Program-made: the position numbers and the translations under genes
Shown: piece after piece, positions 47,651 to 60,220 of the stretch
Layout: each line of letters opens with the position of its first letter
Numbering within the stretch: the stretch's first letter is position 1
From: Dryomyza anilis
Taxonomy: Eukaryota > Arthropoda > Insecta > Diptera > Dryomyzidae
Assembly (NCBI GenBank): GCA_951804985.1
Contig: OX638130.1
Location: 82,144,583-82,208,582, forward strand
Length of the DNA stretch: 64,000 nucleotides
Reading direction: 5' to 3'
The notes under the pieces: generated by a model
The model's database searches: none
The model's input: the letters and a program-made list of their open reading frames with translations, nothing else
Told to the model about the DNA's origin: nothing

Positions 47651-49799
47651 GTGTGAAATATCTTGATATCACTATAATAACTGTTGACATACAAATAATG
47701 TAAAATGTATCTTCTATGGGGTGTGCCACGCCCAATGGTCCAATCACTCCCACATTCGGCGAAACCGTTTAGAATGGTTAAAAATAAAGCTGACCAAAAT
47801 TTCATTAATTTGCTATCCCAATAGCTGATATAATATGTTTTTAATTTTTGGGTTACATGGGAGATGCCACGCCCAGTCCACCAATCTTACCGAGATATAG
47901 CATATACTCTGCCCAGGCCCAACATATTGTGCCAAAATTTTATTTAATTCGGTTCAGCCGTTTTGACGTCTATTCGGAATTTAAAAATATATATATTCAA
48001 CAAAAACAACAATGTTCGAAAAATTTCGAAAAAAAAATTGTTAAAAAAGAAATTTGGACGACATTAACAACGCAATGGTCGATATCACCATTTTACAAAA
48101 AAAAAACTATTTGACAAAAACAACAATGTTCAAAAAATTTGAAAAAAAAAATTTTTGGACGACAAAAACAATGCAATGGTCATAATCACCATTTTCCAAA
48201 AAAAAATATATTCGCCAAAAACAATGTCGAAAGATAAATGTTTTTGTTTTTCTCTCATTTTTTCTTTTAATTTTTATGTTATTGCTTTTGTTTTTGTATT
48301 TTTGATTTGTTGTGTGCTTTTGATTTTGTGTTTTTTCTTTTTTTTTTGTATTTGAGTTTTTTGTTTCATGTTCGTAGCTGGTGAAAGTGCCGAGTTATAT
48401 CGTATTGAAAGTTTAGGTTGTATGGGAGGTGCCACGCCTCTTTTTCCAATACCGCCCATATATAGCCTATTATTCCTTCCAGACCATACCGCATCTGTGG
48501 TAAAAATTTCAAGAAAATCGGATTAGCCGTTTGAATTTGGACAGCTTACTGAATTAAAAATATGGATTTTGTGTGGCTATATCCTGCTATAACTATTTAT
48601 TTGCTCAAGATAATAGTGATGTAAAGAAATTAATTGTTTTTTTAAAGCACCAATCGATTGGCATCGTTATTTTAAAATAATTTTTTGAATTTTTATTACT
48701 TGCAAGAAAAATGTTTGGCAATTTAAGTATTGATGCCAATCGAAGGGTGCTTTTAAAACAAAGTACACCATTAGTTTTTCTTGTACCAAAGAAAAGTTTT
48801 AGCAAACAAACGAAAAGAAGAATTTGATTTTGGTTGTGGTATTCTTTAATTGCCGTGGGATTAAAAAATACGATGGTATTTTTTATTTCATCGTGGTATT
48901 TTTTATTTCATGTGGTATTTATGTGTTATTTTTAACAGCATACGTTTTTGTTATATATAATAAATATTTACAATCAAGTATCCTTTTCTGATTTTCGGCC
49001 CAAAGTTTTAAAAACAAAAAATGAATGTTATGTATAGCATCCACAAATGATAAATTTAATCAATTATGTTTCTTGTCAAACACATTTTTCAGTCAATGTT
49101 GAGCGTATATTTTCGTGATTTGATTTAAATAAAAATAAATTGAGAAATAGGCTAGCATATTGCTCATTTACTACAAGCGTATCATAACTCAAAAAACGTG
49201 ATTTTGCAGAAAACGAGAAATGAGGTTACGACATATTCTCTTCTCAAACAGTGAGTATACAAGATATGAATACGAATTTTAGACACAAGATGAAAATGAT
49301 ATAACGGACAATTCTGCATCGTTAACTCAAAAATCGCGTTTTTTGACTTATGACACTCTTTTGGTAAATGAGCGATTTGGTAAATGAGCGATGAGCTAAT
49401 AAGTGCTTAGCATGGAGTATCGCAAAATTTGAAATTAATTTTTACCAAAATAATTTTTCATTATTTATAAATGAAATGTGAAAAAAGTCAGAACCAATTG
49501 AGTTACACGAATATAAGTATTACACGCTGCAAACATAATAATGTATACCTTTGGATCTTTATGGAAACAAAAGTATTATTGCATTGCCAAACATTATTAT
49601 AATAACAACCAAACATATTTTTGTTTTCGTTCAAACATAGGTATTTATGTTCAGAATGAATAATAATTGCAAAGGTATTTTTTATTTATTCCTGTGGAAT
49701 AAAGACCAGGCAACTATAGTGGTGATGACTAAATTGAAAAAGAATTTTGTGAGCAGAAATAATTTTTTTGTACCGGTTAAAAACAAAAACTTTGTAATA
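47651..49799. other. AT-rich spacer with dispersed GCCACGCCC blocks and CAAACATAATAATG words
   Basis: GGTGTGCCACGCCC, GGAGATGCCACGCCC and GGAGGTGCCACGCC at about 47712, 47860 and 48425 mark copies of one dispersed repeat. An approximately 85-base near-duplicate pair lies at 47998-48085 and 48109-48200. CAAACAT words cluster at 49528-49700. Confidence 0.45.
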
Positions 49800-50984
49800 T
49801 TTTGCTTCCAAGTCCGCCCCTGATTCTATTGTACCAACTGTTTTAGAATTATGCAAACGATTAATTGCAATGGCAAATTAATTTCCAATAAATCAAAACC
49901 CAACTTGAATTCAAAACTAAGAATGCCGCATGCAACAATAATGCCGTGAACTACAAAAACTACAACAACGCCAGTGCAATCTAATAAAACAACTGGAAGG
50001 TGATAAGGTTCCAATCACTAATAAACCGACACCGACTCCGACAAACAGACAGACAGCCAGGCACCGACCGCACCACGGCTCACTCACTCACGCCATCACT
50101 TACTCAACTCAGTCCACTTTCAAGTGACAGAGGCAATAATTCAATACTTCAATTGTTGTTGCTGCAGTATTGGGATTTGTTCTTTCTGAGCTGCGATGAC
50201 TATAAATCAATTGAAAATCGCATTGGAATAAAATGATAAAAAAGGAGGGAAAAAAATAAAAAACGAAATCGTGCGGCAATGAAACCCAGCGAAAACATAA
50301 AAATAGTAGGTACGGTGTTTTTACAAAAATAAAATATAACTGCTCTTTACTGCAAAATAAGATATAAATTCGAGATTTTTACACTTAAACAAATGACAAA
50401 CTCACACAGACTCAACACACAGCCAGATATCGAGTGCAAAATATTTTTAATGCAGATTTATTGGCTTCTCGAAAAGATTGAAATTTTTAAGTGCAGCACA
50501 TAAAATGAGCATCAAACGAATGAAGTCAGGTTTTCGTGCAGCCTTTTGAATTTCCAACAGTTGGAGGGTTTTGCAAGAGACTTGATTGAGGTTGGTTTTA
50601 CGAACATTGGAGACACCTGATCAGCAAATTGTTGCGTATTTTTAAAATGTTGCAATGAGATGCAATATATGTGTTTAAGGGTTGTCAGAGGATTATTTTC
50701 TACTAATTTTTCAATATGGTTATTACAAAATATTTGTTGGAATTTGAAATGTACCTCAACGCTAGAAGAAATTGTACTCATGATCGGGAACTGATCATCC
50801 TTGTCATAATTCGACCTGTTAAATGAGCTAGACTATCATGTCTACCCTAATAAGGTAAGATTCTAGGTTAGGTGTAGATTATAACAAGGTTTTACACTGT
50901 CTCGAATTTATATGGCAAATTTTGCAATTTTCCTCTGCCTCAACTTTATGTCACCTATAAATAAATTTAATGCTTTTCTACGCT
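49800..50984. other. Unique island (49800-50470) and spacer
   Basis: CACCGACTCCGACAAACAGACAG-type low complexity around 50030-50060. A minus-strand 89-codon frame at 50512-50781 is unrecognised. Confidence 0.3.
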
Positions 50985-51200
50985 AATTAATTAGACTCTT
51001 TTATTATGGAGCGATCCTAAAAGATATAGAACTTTCAAAAAATATTTAAATTGAATGATTTTAAGAGTCTATTTTATGAGGGTTCCAAAATAACTCCTAA
51101 TATGACTCTTTCATGAGTAATATTTTGGAGAGTTCCGATAACAGTCATAAATAAGATACTTATATGAGACTTTTTTCTGAGGGCTCATAAAACACTTGGT
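50985..51200. repeat. Diverged relative of the GAGGGCTCC word repeat
   Basis: AAGAGTCTATTTTATGAGGG, ACTCTTTCATGAG and TGAGGGCTCATAAAAC follow the pattern at 10870-11030. Confidence 0.6.
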
Positions 51201-51352
51201 TTTCCTTATGAATCCTATATTGATTAGTGGGATGTTTATTTCGTGCATTGCATTTTTTATATTACAAACTTATTAGAACTCCTTATTTAAAAAAGATATC
51301 AATAGATTGACTTCTGCACTTAATCAAGAAACCAAGTAGAAAATATGTTCAT

Positions 51353-51430
51353 TGTGTCGCCTAGAATTGTTTATTAGGTCCTAAAAATTATCTGTGTCGC
51401 CTAGAATTGTTTATTAGGTCCTAAAAATTA
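51353..51430. repeat. 40-base tandem duplication within an inverted-repeat fragment
   Basis: TGTGTCGCCTAGAATTGTTT and the following TATTAGGTCCTAAAAATTA occur at 51353 and again at 51393, essentially identical. The unit matches the arm of the element at 33345-34185. Confidence 0.85.
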
Positions 51431-51823
51431 GATGTGTACATTTTTTCGGATTTGAACGAGAATAGGAATTGTAAAATCATTATAAATTCAGGAAAATTTA
51501 GGTGAAATTTTTGCTATGAAGTTTTTGCTATAAATACCAAATAGGGTATTTATTTGTTTGATATTCAACAACATGTTGAATATCAAACATAGCTTTATAC
51601 AATTTTTTAAATATAATTTTCAACGTCACACGTGTTTTTGTTGTACAAATTCGAAAAACTGCATTCTCAAAAAATGCTTTGCTTTGAATCTTTTCGGAAA
51701 AGAGAACTCACAAATTAGCAAGGCCCTGAGCTAAATCGAGCTAGACAAAGGGTTACAAATTGCATTCACCCATTCATCCGGTCAACGTCATTGTAAACGT
51801 CCAGTAAATCTTCATCTGTAGAT

Positions 51824-52402
51824 ATGTGCGAGTCACTTAACTCCAACATTTCTGAAAATTCCTGTCCTGTTGAAACACAAATGTCTTTAATAGAAGATCG
51901 TAACAAACGCAAAAGGGGAGTAGCTGCCGACTCACTAAGATCTAAAAAGGCAACCGAACCAACTGATGCATGTAACCTTGGACCGATTTAAAAGATGTTA
52001 CGAGCTATTCAGCACTGAAATCCAAGACTCAGGTAACTATCTCAATATGCAAAGGTTGCTACGATCGGTTTTCGGTGCTATATAGCTCCAAAAACTTATG
52101 CATCTATGATAGCAAAAACTCAACTTGCCGGACAACAAAGATGCTACGAGCCACAAAGCTCTGAAATCGGAAGATAGTCAACTAAGATTGTTTTAAGATT
52201 GTTCTGGCAAATCACCGAAACGTGTGTTTGGCTAGACAGAAACGTTGCTGAGCTGATCGAACTTTTTGAGGAAGCTATACTTCTTGCGGTTTCGTCTGAT
52301 GAACTTCCAATGCGACCAAGGATTCGGGTCTACGCAACAGATTCAACTATCCTGAAGGAACGATTGCGAGAGTTGTTTAAAATGCTGAACGCGTTAATTT
52401 AG
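51824..52402 (+). pseudogene. Unrecognised coding remnants, possibly from a mobile element
   Basis: A 55-codon frame starts at 51824 (MCESLNSNISENS...) with basic patches RNKRKRG and RSKKAT, stopping at 51989-51991. A second, unlinked frame of 67 codons (52199-52402) reads WLDRNVAELIELFEEAIL then MRPRIRVYATDSTILKERLR, helical and charged. GC content is above background. The two could be parts of one decayed gene, but I could not join them in one frame or identify a family. Confidence 0.3.
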
Positions 52403-54653
52403 CCCCCGCAAGACTTGGACGGGAGACAACGGGATAAATAAGGTATATCAGAATGCTGAGGATCCAAATTAATCTTCACTATTGCATCACTGGCTCGGGA
52501 AATTTCTTGATTCACATCACAAAAAATAACACAGATGTGAACCGTGCGAATTCGACGAAAAAATACATATACAACCGCTAAAAATTATGAAATTAAGTCA
52601 AGCATCTAGATGGAAATGGCTGGAAACCCGGCAACACAATTTCAGAGTAAACACAATGAATCAATACGGGTCCAAGTGATCGGTAACTAACCCTATATAT
52701 GCCAACAACCTAACATAAAAGTATTGAAATTTTTTGAAGAAACAACAACAAATTGAAAACACAACACAGGAAATGATCATACGGACCGTTTCGGATACAG
52801 CCAAGTATCCTCACAGTGATCTTTGTCTGATGACGTATTGATAACAACAAATAATTCATATATACGAATTCGGTGTGCTTGGGGCTCATGCCGTCAGAAA
52901 CGTCGGGAGTTGGTAGTCAAGCACGCTAGGTGTTCGGCTACTGAACCACACAACCATCACTCGTCTAAGTTGCAATTTTGCCTGGTCTATTTTTAGGACA
53001 GGCTTTGTTGCAAGAATGACGAGTGGCACCGAAGATCGGTAGAACGAATGCATTTGAGTAACGCATCGGTTTTGCTTTCAATGTTGTTACTATTAATTCG
53101 TGTTCTATTTTTCGCAATGATTCATATTTCAGGCCATTTTTTGTGTGTTTGATGGCTGATTTTTGTGAAAATGTATATAAACAATGTATATAGAAATAAA
53201 TGAATCTTAAAAAAATATTGCGAAGGAGTAAACAAAAAGGACTGTCCTTCTAAAAGTCACCGTATTAATAGTTCATATTAAAAGATAGCATTTAAATCTT
53301 TTAAAAATTGCTATTCATTCAACGTGAAACATATGAATAAAAAAATGTGTTCCAGATGGCAACCCTTTCTGGTGCATGTGGTTGTTTTTTATCGATTTAT
53401 TACAGCTTGTTTGCTGCAGCAATGAAATCATCGAATTTAACGATAGCGGTAAATGCTGGCGACTACAGTGTCATAAACGGCTACACAACAACCAGGTGGG
53501 AGTGTCTAGTAAACACCTTGCCTTCATTAAGCACTTCATTCCGAGGGTGTCATAAAACACTCTGGGCTTAAGTTTCACTTTATAATACTAATAAAGTGTT
53601 AAAAATCCATTAGATAATTATTATTGACTGAAAATTTATGGCTCCTTTTATAATGGCGCGCAGATATATTTGAAGGAACAAACGCATTATGGCGGAAATC
53701 ATCGCTTCAATCATACAAATAAAAATACCTTAAATATTTTTGATATATTCCAGACATGGTTTCTCAATCAATTCCACAATAATTTTGCTTTTTGCACGAC
53801 TTGTGATGGCGACTAATTTGGCACCCGATCCCCAAATAAAAAAATGGAATGGGCTGAACTATTTTTCCTCATTCCAAATCGGAAAATTACAATTTCATTA
53901 GTTCGGTCTTCAGTTGTGTTTGAATAACGTACCATACCGACGCACGTGACGACAATCTTAAATCAAAGGTTCAACACATTTTGCGACCCACTTCATTTTT
54001 ACCCTGTACTTTTGAGCAACCGACCGACCGACACTCGACAAGCACAAAATCCACCACCAAGTACAAATTTTCTGGCTAATTAGAGCTGCTGCAAAGGCTC
54101 TCGTTTGTTCTTTATTTCTTTCAGTTTTTTTCCGTTCTATTATTGAATTTTATGTTTTACCCTTTTATCGCAGAGATAACCATTTGTTCCACAGATAACC
54201 GTTTGGTGCTTTGGTTATCATTTACATGTGACAGCATCGGCTGCAGCATCGTCGATATTATTTCAATATTTTACGATTTGCATTTGTAAGCAGAATTTCA
54301 TTCTCTAGTGTAACAACTTTCATATTGTAAAAATATTATTCGATTTCACACTTTTTCTCCCTCAAGAATTTCTACTTTGGCATTTTCTTTGCCGACTACA
54401 ATTTTGTCACATGTTGCGTTCGTATATTTTTATTATATGTTTTTTAATATGTCCTTTGCCTTATTTTATCTTGATGCCGCATAAAACATCAACATGCCGT
54501 ATAAATTCCAACATTATTGGTTTTTATTATTTTTAACAAGTAATAAAATGGAGGCTTCGAACGCCTTGTAGATTTGCAAGTCTTGAAATTTTTGCTAATG
54601 TAGAAACAATACTTAGTACTTTCTAATAATGGTGTTTTGTTGATTAATAGATT
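52403..54653. other. Spacer and unique island (53640-54500)
   Basis: No exon recognised. The 74-codon frame at 53347-53571 has no features. The island shows ACCGACCGACCGACACTCGA-type repeats near 54020. Confidence 0.3.
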
Positions 54654-55038
54654 TACACCATTTCCAACCATAATTGACAAAATTCCAAATGATTGCAAAA
54701 TTCATGATGATCTTGAAAATTTTCGATGTGAAATTGAGAAAATTTCAAATAAAATTATGAATTTAAATTGAAATTGAGAAAATTGATATTTTCACGTCAA
54801 AAAATGCTAATTCTCTATGCTATTATCAATTTTATTTGTTCCCAATTTCAAAAGGAAAACCTAAATTAGTTTGCATTTATCTTAATTTCAAATCTCAATT
54901 TCATTTGATGCTTTCTTAATTTCAAATGAAAAATCTTAATTTCAAATGGAAAACCCCTAATTTGAAATTTGTTCAATTTAATTTGGAATTTTCCTAATTT
55001 CAAATGGAAACCTCTCAATTTCCATTAGAAATGGTGTA
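54654..55038. mobile_element. TACACCATTTC-ended inverted-repeat element with AATTTCAAATGGAAA words
   Basis: Left TACACCATTTCCAACC and right CCATTAGAAATGGTGTA are inverted. AATTTCAAATGGAAA or AAATTGAGAAAATT words recur about every 25-35 bases. Confidence 0.7.
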
Positions 55039-55240
55039 GTATAACAAATCCTACCAAAGATTTAAATAAAAAAATATAAGAATTATATATAAGAATATAA
55101 GAATATAAAAGAATATAAAGTTGCTATAAATAATCGTAAATTTGAAAGATGGTTGCCAGCAAAATATATATCATATTTGTCAGATGTTTGAAAGATATTT
55201 GTCTCAAAGCCGATCTAAATAATTTGTAAATAACTTGATA

Positions 55241-55696
55241 TTTAGGGCTGTGATATTTCTGGTAACCATCTTGGTTTTCTTAGTGCACAAGCCCAAGCCC
55301 ACACCTTCGTAGTCCACTCGTCTCTCAACCGAACCACGCATTACAGAGAGAATTCGTTCTTCAGTCGCACGATACGTTTGTGGAACAATCTCCCTGCGTC
55401 TGTTTTTCCCGACATTTTTGATATTGGCACATTCACTTTTACCATTAAAATGTAATGTTTGAGTTAACACTTTTTTACACCATTGTGGATAAATCGACGC
55501 CATTTTCCTTTTTTATAGTAGTCAAATGTCAAAAAACCAGCTGTTTTGCAAATGTCCAAGAACTAAGGATGTTTGCTATCAGTCAACTGTAAATATCTCA
55601 ATTTTCATTGCTGTTGTGCTTGAATATTTGCTACAAGACGTAAATTTAAACAGATAGTTTCAGCAAGACTTTCATAAACATCTTGCTTTCTTAGTG
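55241..55696. mobile_element. Rearranged CACTAAGAAAACA element with LINE fragment between two ends
   Basis: A right end (GTGATATTTCTGGTAACC to CTTAGTG at 55285) and a reversed left end (to CTTAGTG at 55696) flank about 150 bases of LINE ORF2 sequence. On the minus strand a 99-codon frame starts at 55503 (MASIYPQWCKK...) in element sequence and runs into antisense LINE sequence. I do not recognise this protein and regard the frame as composite. Confidence 0.6.
55297..55440 (+). pseudogene. C-terminal end of a Jockey/CR1-like LINE ORF2
   Basis: The plus-strand frame reads HTFVVHSSLNRTTHYREN followed by SFFSRTIRLWNNLPASVFPD and FDIG, the signature tail of reverse transcriptase ORFs in this superfamily. 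The frame then runs into sequence shared with the inverted-repeat element at 37661-38403 and stops at 55453-55455. Only about 48 LINE codons remain. It sits between two ends of that element, so it seems to be captured rather than an ordinary 5'-truncated insertion. Confidence 0.8.
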
Positions 55697-56764
55697 TATA
55701 AAAAAAACCTTAAAACCGCCCGTATTTAGTAAATTATGAAACTTTTTGATTTTTGCATTTTTCGTTTTGATACAAGTACAAAAATATATTTAAAATGATA
55801 GATTTTTAAATTACGCATCTTTTGGTACCAAAACCATCCATATAAGCATTTGGTAAATATTTTCCTAATATTTCCTTATTTATTTTTAATATACACAATT
55901 TTTGCACCAACCTGTTGCACAAAATGAGTAGGGAACATGATCTAGAACCTCTGGTCTAAAAAATGCTTATCTTAGTTACCATTTTAGTTCGCTTTCATTG
56001 ACATTATAATGTAAAGTTTGTGACCACGAAACATCATTTATTCTCACTACTTCTGCGTTAGTAGTACCAAGAGTTTAAAACTCTTAATTTAATAAAGTTT
56101 AGTACCCAGTTTAAAAAAAAGAAAACTGAAGCATATCAAGCAAAGGTAATTTTGTTATAAAATTATAAATCTTTGTCTTGTCACGTCACACGTTGAACAA
56201 AACATATCTTCAGAACCAATCGTTAGACTTCGTTGATTTTTTTTACGAAATAAATAATATGCATTACAAGATGTCTTCTATTGTTTCTCAATAAATGTGT
56301 AAAATATATATTTAGAGTATTTTTGGGATTTTTCTACAAGTGATTTCTCAAAATCCGAAACCAATATAGGGATGATTTTATTTTTTTTTACTACATTCAT
56401 AGTAATCAAAAATAGGTTAGTGTGAATGAATGGTATCGTTGACGGTCGTTGAAATAAATTTGCAGACAGACAAAACCACAAATATGTGAAATTTGAATAA
56501 AAATTGAAGTATTTGCTATTTCTCAAAATCCGGATGATTTTATTTTTGTTTTTGACCACACTACCAAGATCAGAAAAATGTTATTGCGAATGAAGGTTAT
56601 CGCCTGGTTTGATTGATATCAAATTATTAAGATGATATAATATTTCTCAAATTGAAATTTTTGAAGTGAGATTTTACAAAATGAGGATGAATTTAGAGAA
56701 TTATGATAAATTTATATTTTTTTATATGAATATTAATTTATTTAATTATATACTTTGAATTGAT
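55697..56764. other. AT-rich spacer, nothing recognised
   Basis: Contains repeated CTCAAAATCCG(A/G)A words (56347, 56522) but no element ends. Confidence 0.3.
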
Positions 56765-57180
56765 CGTGTGTTAAGAAACACTAACACTTAAAATCAAATA
56801 AATAAATTTCTAACGAATATTGTGATAAATTATTGTTTCTACTAAATACTTATAATTTTATATAATTTGCCCATAAATAATGACTGTTTTCTGCAAACAC
56901 TTAAAATTATTAGTATTTGTAACATATAGTAATTTATTTGTCGTAAACACTTTAATTGTTTACATTAAACACTTTCGAAGTATTCAATTAATTATTCCTC
57001 CTAAACAGATTCATTACTTCTGTTAACTACTGCATCTATTTGTCTGAAATGGTAAATTTTAATTAGTGTTTGGAGCTAACACTTGTCAATTGCCTCAAAT
57101 AATAATTATTTGAAGTGTTTGCTCAAAACACTTGTTTGAGAGGAAGTATTTGCTCGAGTTTTTCCGAAAGCAATGATGTC
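56765..57180. repeat. Region of AAACACTT/AAGTGTTT words, probable inverted-repeat element
   Basis: At least eight AAACACTT or AAGTGTTT words in both strands, e.g. GCAAACACTTAAAATTATTA and ATTATTTGAAGTGTTTGCTC. Terminal repeats were not pinned down. Confidence 0.5.
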
Positions 57181-57868
57181 GTTTTTAGTGGTTTGCCGAA
57201 CCTCACACAACATGCAACGTTTATCGCCAGAACTCACATTAGACTCAGAAAAATTAACAGATTTTGTGTAATACTCATTGGAGATCATAGAGTTTGAAGC
57301 AGTTAAATGTAAATGTAAAATACACCAATCATAGTTTTCTTAGTTTTCTTTGGTGACATTTCTAAAAGTTTATGCTTAAATTGCGTTGCTGAAACACTAA
57401 GGTACTAATTGCCTTTTGCTAAGGTTGCTAAAAGTTAATATTTGTATTCGATTCTTTTCTTAAAATAAAATGTTATTTTTATATGATACAAATATTTTGT
57501 TACAACGTTTTGGGTCTATAAAGAGTCACGTTCAGCAGCTTAAAATATAAAAATATACTAAGCTACCTAAAAAATTATATTTTTTTCTTTGCAAACCCAA
57601 CAATACTTGTGAAGACATTTTTTTAAAACAACAAATTGCAAAGTTAACACATTTAAACAGTTTTATTGATTTTCCATTTTATAATGGAGTTAACCCTTTT
57701 TTTGCATCAAACCCTTCAATTGTTCTAACTCTTTTTTTATTTTTTAGTTAGAACATAAATACTGATCAAATAATAAAAAAATAATTTTAAAAATTAAATT
57801 ACTTTACTCAACTTTAATAATTTATGTTTCATATATTCATTCCAATGCCACTTAAGCCAAATTATTAC
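57181..57868. other. AT-rich spacer
   Basis: A 9-base-arm palindrome GTTCTAACT...AGTTAGAAC is near 57720-57753. No coding sequence. Confidence 0.3.
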
Positions 57869-58934
57869 ATATGGGCCATTCCACACCAAATCGACCAGCT
57901 GTTGGAACTCATCTTCTTCGATTTCAATAAAATTTGGTCAAATGATAAAGTGTATTGATCAATTTTTTTTTTTATTTTTTCGACCACTACTTCCAGAGAT
58001 ACAGTGGTTCAAAGTTACAGAAAATGGGACAAAAATCACTTTTCTATGGTTGTTTACATATCAATATTTCTTAAAGTAGAACTAATAGAAACTGATAGCT
58101 CGTTTTAAAGCTAATAGAACAAGCTTTTATAACAATTAAGTTGTAACTTCTAAACTTGAACATGTGGCCCGTGGCCATTATCCTTGCATTTCAAAATTGA
58201 TGTCCACAAAATGGACCCTTTTTAAAATTCTGAAAAAAAATCATATATTTTGGTTGATTTAATATAAATGTTCATGCCAAATTTCAAAATTATATTTTGA
58301 ATGCATCATATTTTAAAAAATTATTTTATAATTTTTTACATAATTTTTGTATTGAAAAAAAAATATTTTTTTTTCAAAAGTAAAATTTGCAATAATTATT
58401 CAATGTATTTGTAACTCTAATTTCGAAAATGACGTTTCAATGAGTTTCATCAAATTGTCTCTAGTTATTGAGGTATATACCATTTTTCGAAAATCGTAAA
58501 AGCTATATCCCAAAATCAATATCTCAAAAACTAGATTGAAAACTTAGATTTTTTTTTCAGAATTTTAAAAAGGGTCCTTTGGAAGGACATCAATTATGAA
58601 GTGCAAGGATAATTACCACGGGCCACATGTTTACGTTTAGAAGTTACAAGTTTAGAAGCTACAATTGTTCTGAAAGCTTCTTCTATTAGCTTTAAAACGA
58701 TCTATGAACGGATTTTCTAGCATTTCTAGTTTAAGAGATATTTAAATATATACAACTATACAAAAGTGATTATTCGCCCATATTTTGTAACTTTGAGCCA
58801 CTGTATCTCTGGAAGTAGTGGCCGAAAAAAAAATTGGTCAGTATATATCTCCTTTATCAGTTGCACAAATTTTATTGAAATCGAAAAGGTAAAATCTTAA
58901 ATTTGACTTTTTTTGGTCGATTTGGCCCATATAC
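57869..58934. mobile_element. Large foldback element with roughly 365-base inverted arms
   Basis: Left arm 57869-58232 and right arm 58558-58934 are inverted, with the same landmarks mirrored: ATATGGGCC end, TCGACCA, TCGATTTCAATAAAATTT, CCAGAGATACAGTGG, TTTTAAAGCTAATAGAA and CATGTGGCCCGTGG. The spacer of about 325 bases has no open frame. Arm divergence is visible, so it is not newly formed. A lone arm lies at 34190-34500. No transposase was seen. Confidence 0.85.
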
Positions 58935-59282
58935 GTAAATTTAAGTTTTATTACCTACTTTTAATTTTAACGTAATAGAAATTTCTATAAAAAATATTTG
59001 AGCAATATTTCAAAAGTGTTTCATTTAAAATTGGGTAATTTAAATAAATTACCCAATTTAATTAATATTATTAATTTTACCCACTTTTATATTAGAAAAT
59101 GCTCACTTGGAAAAATAAAAAAGATGGCATTGCCTACGCGTTCATTTGTCCGCTTAGCCGACTAAATCAAACGCGGCTACGATTTTTGTTACAGATGCGC
59201 TTGTTTGTTTATTTTTATTATTTATATGGCTGAATAAATATTTCATAAAGTGCAATAAATTAGTTACAGTACTCTGCAAATC

Positions 59283-60220
59283 ATGGCAAACATAGATAAG
59301 GTGCGAATAATACTTGTTGGAGACTCAGGTAGACACGGATATGCCTCTTTCTATATTTACTATCATATTTAATATATATTTATTATAGGAGTGGGCAAAA
59401 CATGTCTGACACATTTAATCGCACATAATGAATCGCTGACGCATCCCGGTTGGACGGTGGGCTGCTCCGTCGAGGTGAAACTGCACGAATACAAGGAAGG
59501 CACTCCACAGCAGAGCTCCTACTTCATTGAACTGTTCGATATTGGGGGCTCACTCAGCCACAAGAACACACGCAGTGTGTTCTACACACCGACGCATGGC
59601 ATCATTCTAGTGCATGACCTGACCAATCGCAAAAGCCAGCAGAACTTGCGCGAGTGGCTGTACGAGATCGTCAACAAGGACGGCAAGGACACGTACAAAC
59701 CCAACAACAACACTTCTCACGCCGAACAATTCGATCCGGAGCAGTTTCTAGGCGCCACGCAGATACCAATTCTGGTGGTGGGGACCAAACTGGACCTGAT
59801 CGATGAGAAACGACAACCGAAAGCGGTGCAGAAAACCGGCGGCATAGGTAAAAGTAAATATAAGTGCTTTTATGTGCAGCTTAAAAGACTTTAAAACTAA
59901 TGAGTGTCGTTTTATTTGTACGTATAGCTGAGCAGTGTGGCGCAGAAGAAATATGGCTCAATTGTCGGAACCCACGAGCCCTAGCGGCCGGTACCACGGA
60001 TGCTGTCAAGCTGGCGCGCTTCTTCGACAAGGTTATTGAAAAGAAGACACATTCGCGTGATTCGGGTCTGTATGGCAACGCAGAAAGGCGAAGGTATACG
60101 ACGCCATCGCCCTACACAAGCCCAGAGTCGTCCTTAATTTCCAGTTCACCAGTAGCAGAAAATAAATTAAATTCTCCTCGCATGGGAAACATGCTAATGG
60201 ATGTAGATGGATTGCAATAA
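59283..60220 (+). CDS. RabL3: Rab-like protein 3 (small GTPase), three exons, complete
   Basis: Exons read 59283-59328, 59389-59847 and 59928-60220, all with GT-AG introns (60 and 80 bases), giving 265 residues; human RABL3 is 236. The P-loop is G13-D-S-G-V-G-K19-T20 and is split by intron 1 at G16. The G3 region is D66-I-G-G69 where Rabs have DTAGQ, and the guanine-base motif is T148-K-L-D151. A long insert (about residues 110-138) lies before the [11 protein letters not shown] strand, as in RABL3. The C-terminus (MDVDGLQ) has no prenylatable cysteines, as known for this subfamily, whose vertebrate members act in Ras prenylation and development. The start codon precedes a typical beta-1 strand ([11 protein letters not shown]). 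It converges with HINT1. An AATAAA at 60216-60221 overlaps the stop codon and another lies at 60282-60287. The family call is very secure; function in flies is inferred. Confidence 0.94.

Noticed and set aside
47158..47805. Minus-strand frames with repeated threonine/lysine patterns
   Set aside because: They are translations of minisatellites.
48155..48355. Frame with a very hydrophobic C-terminal half
   Set aside because: Encoded by a T-rich low-complexity tract.
53347..53571. 74-codon frame with a hydrophobic start
   Set aside because: No homologue recognised and no splice or promoter support; likely chance.
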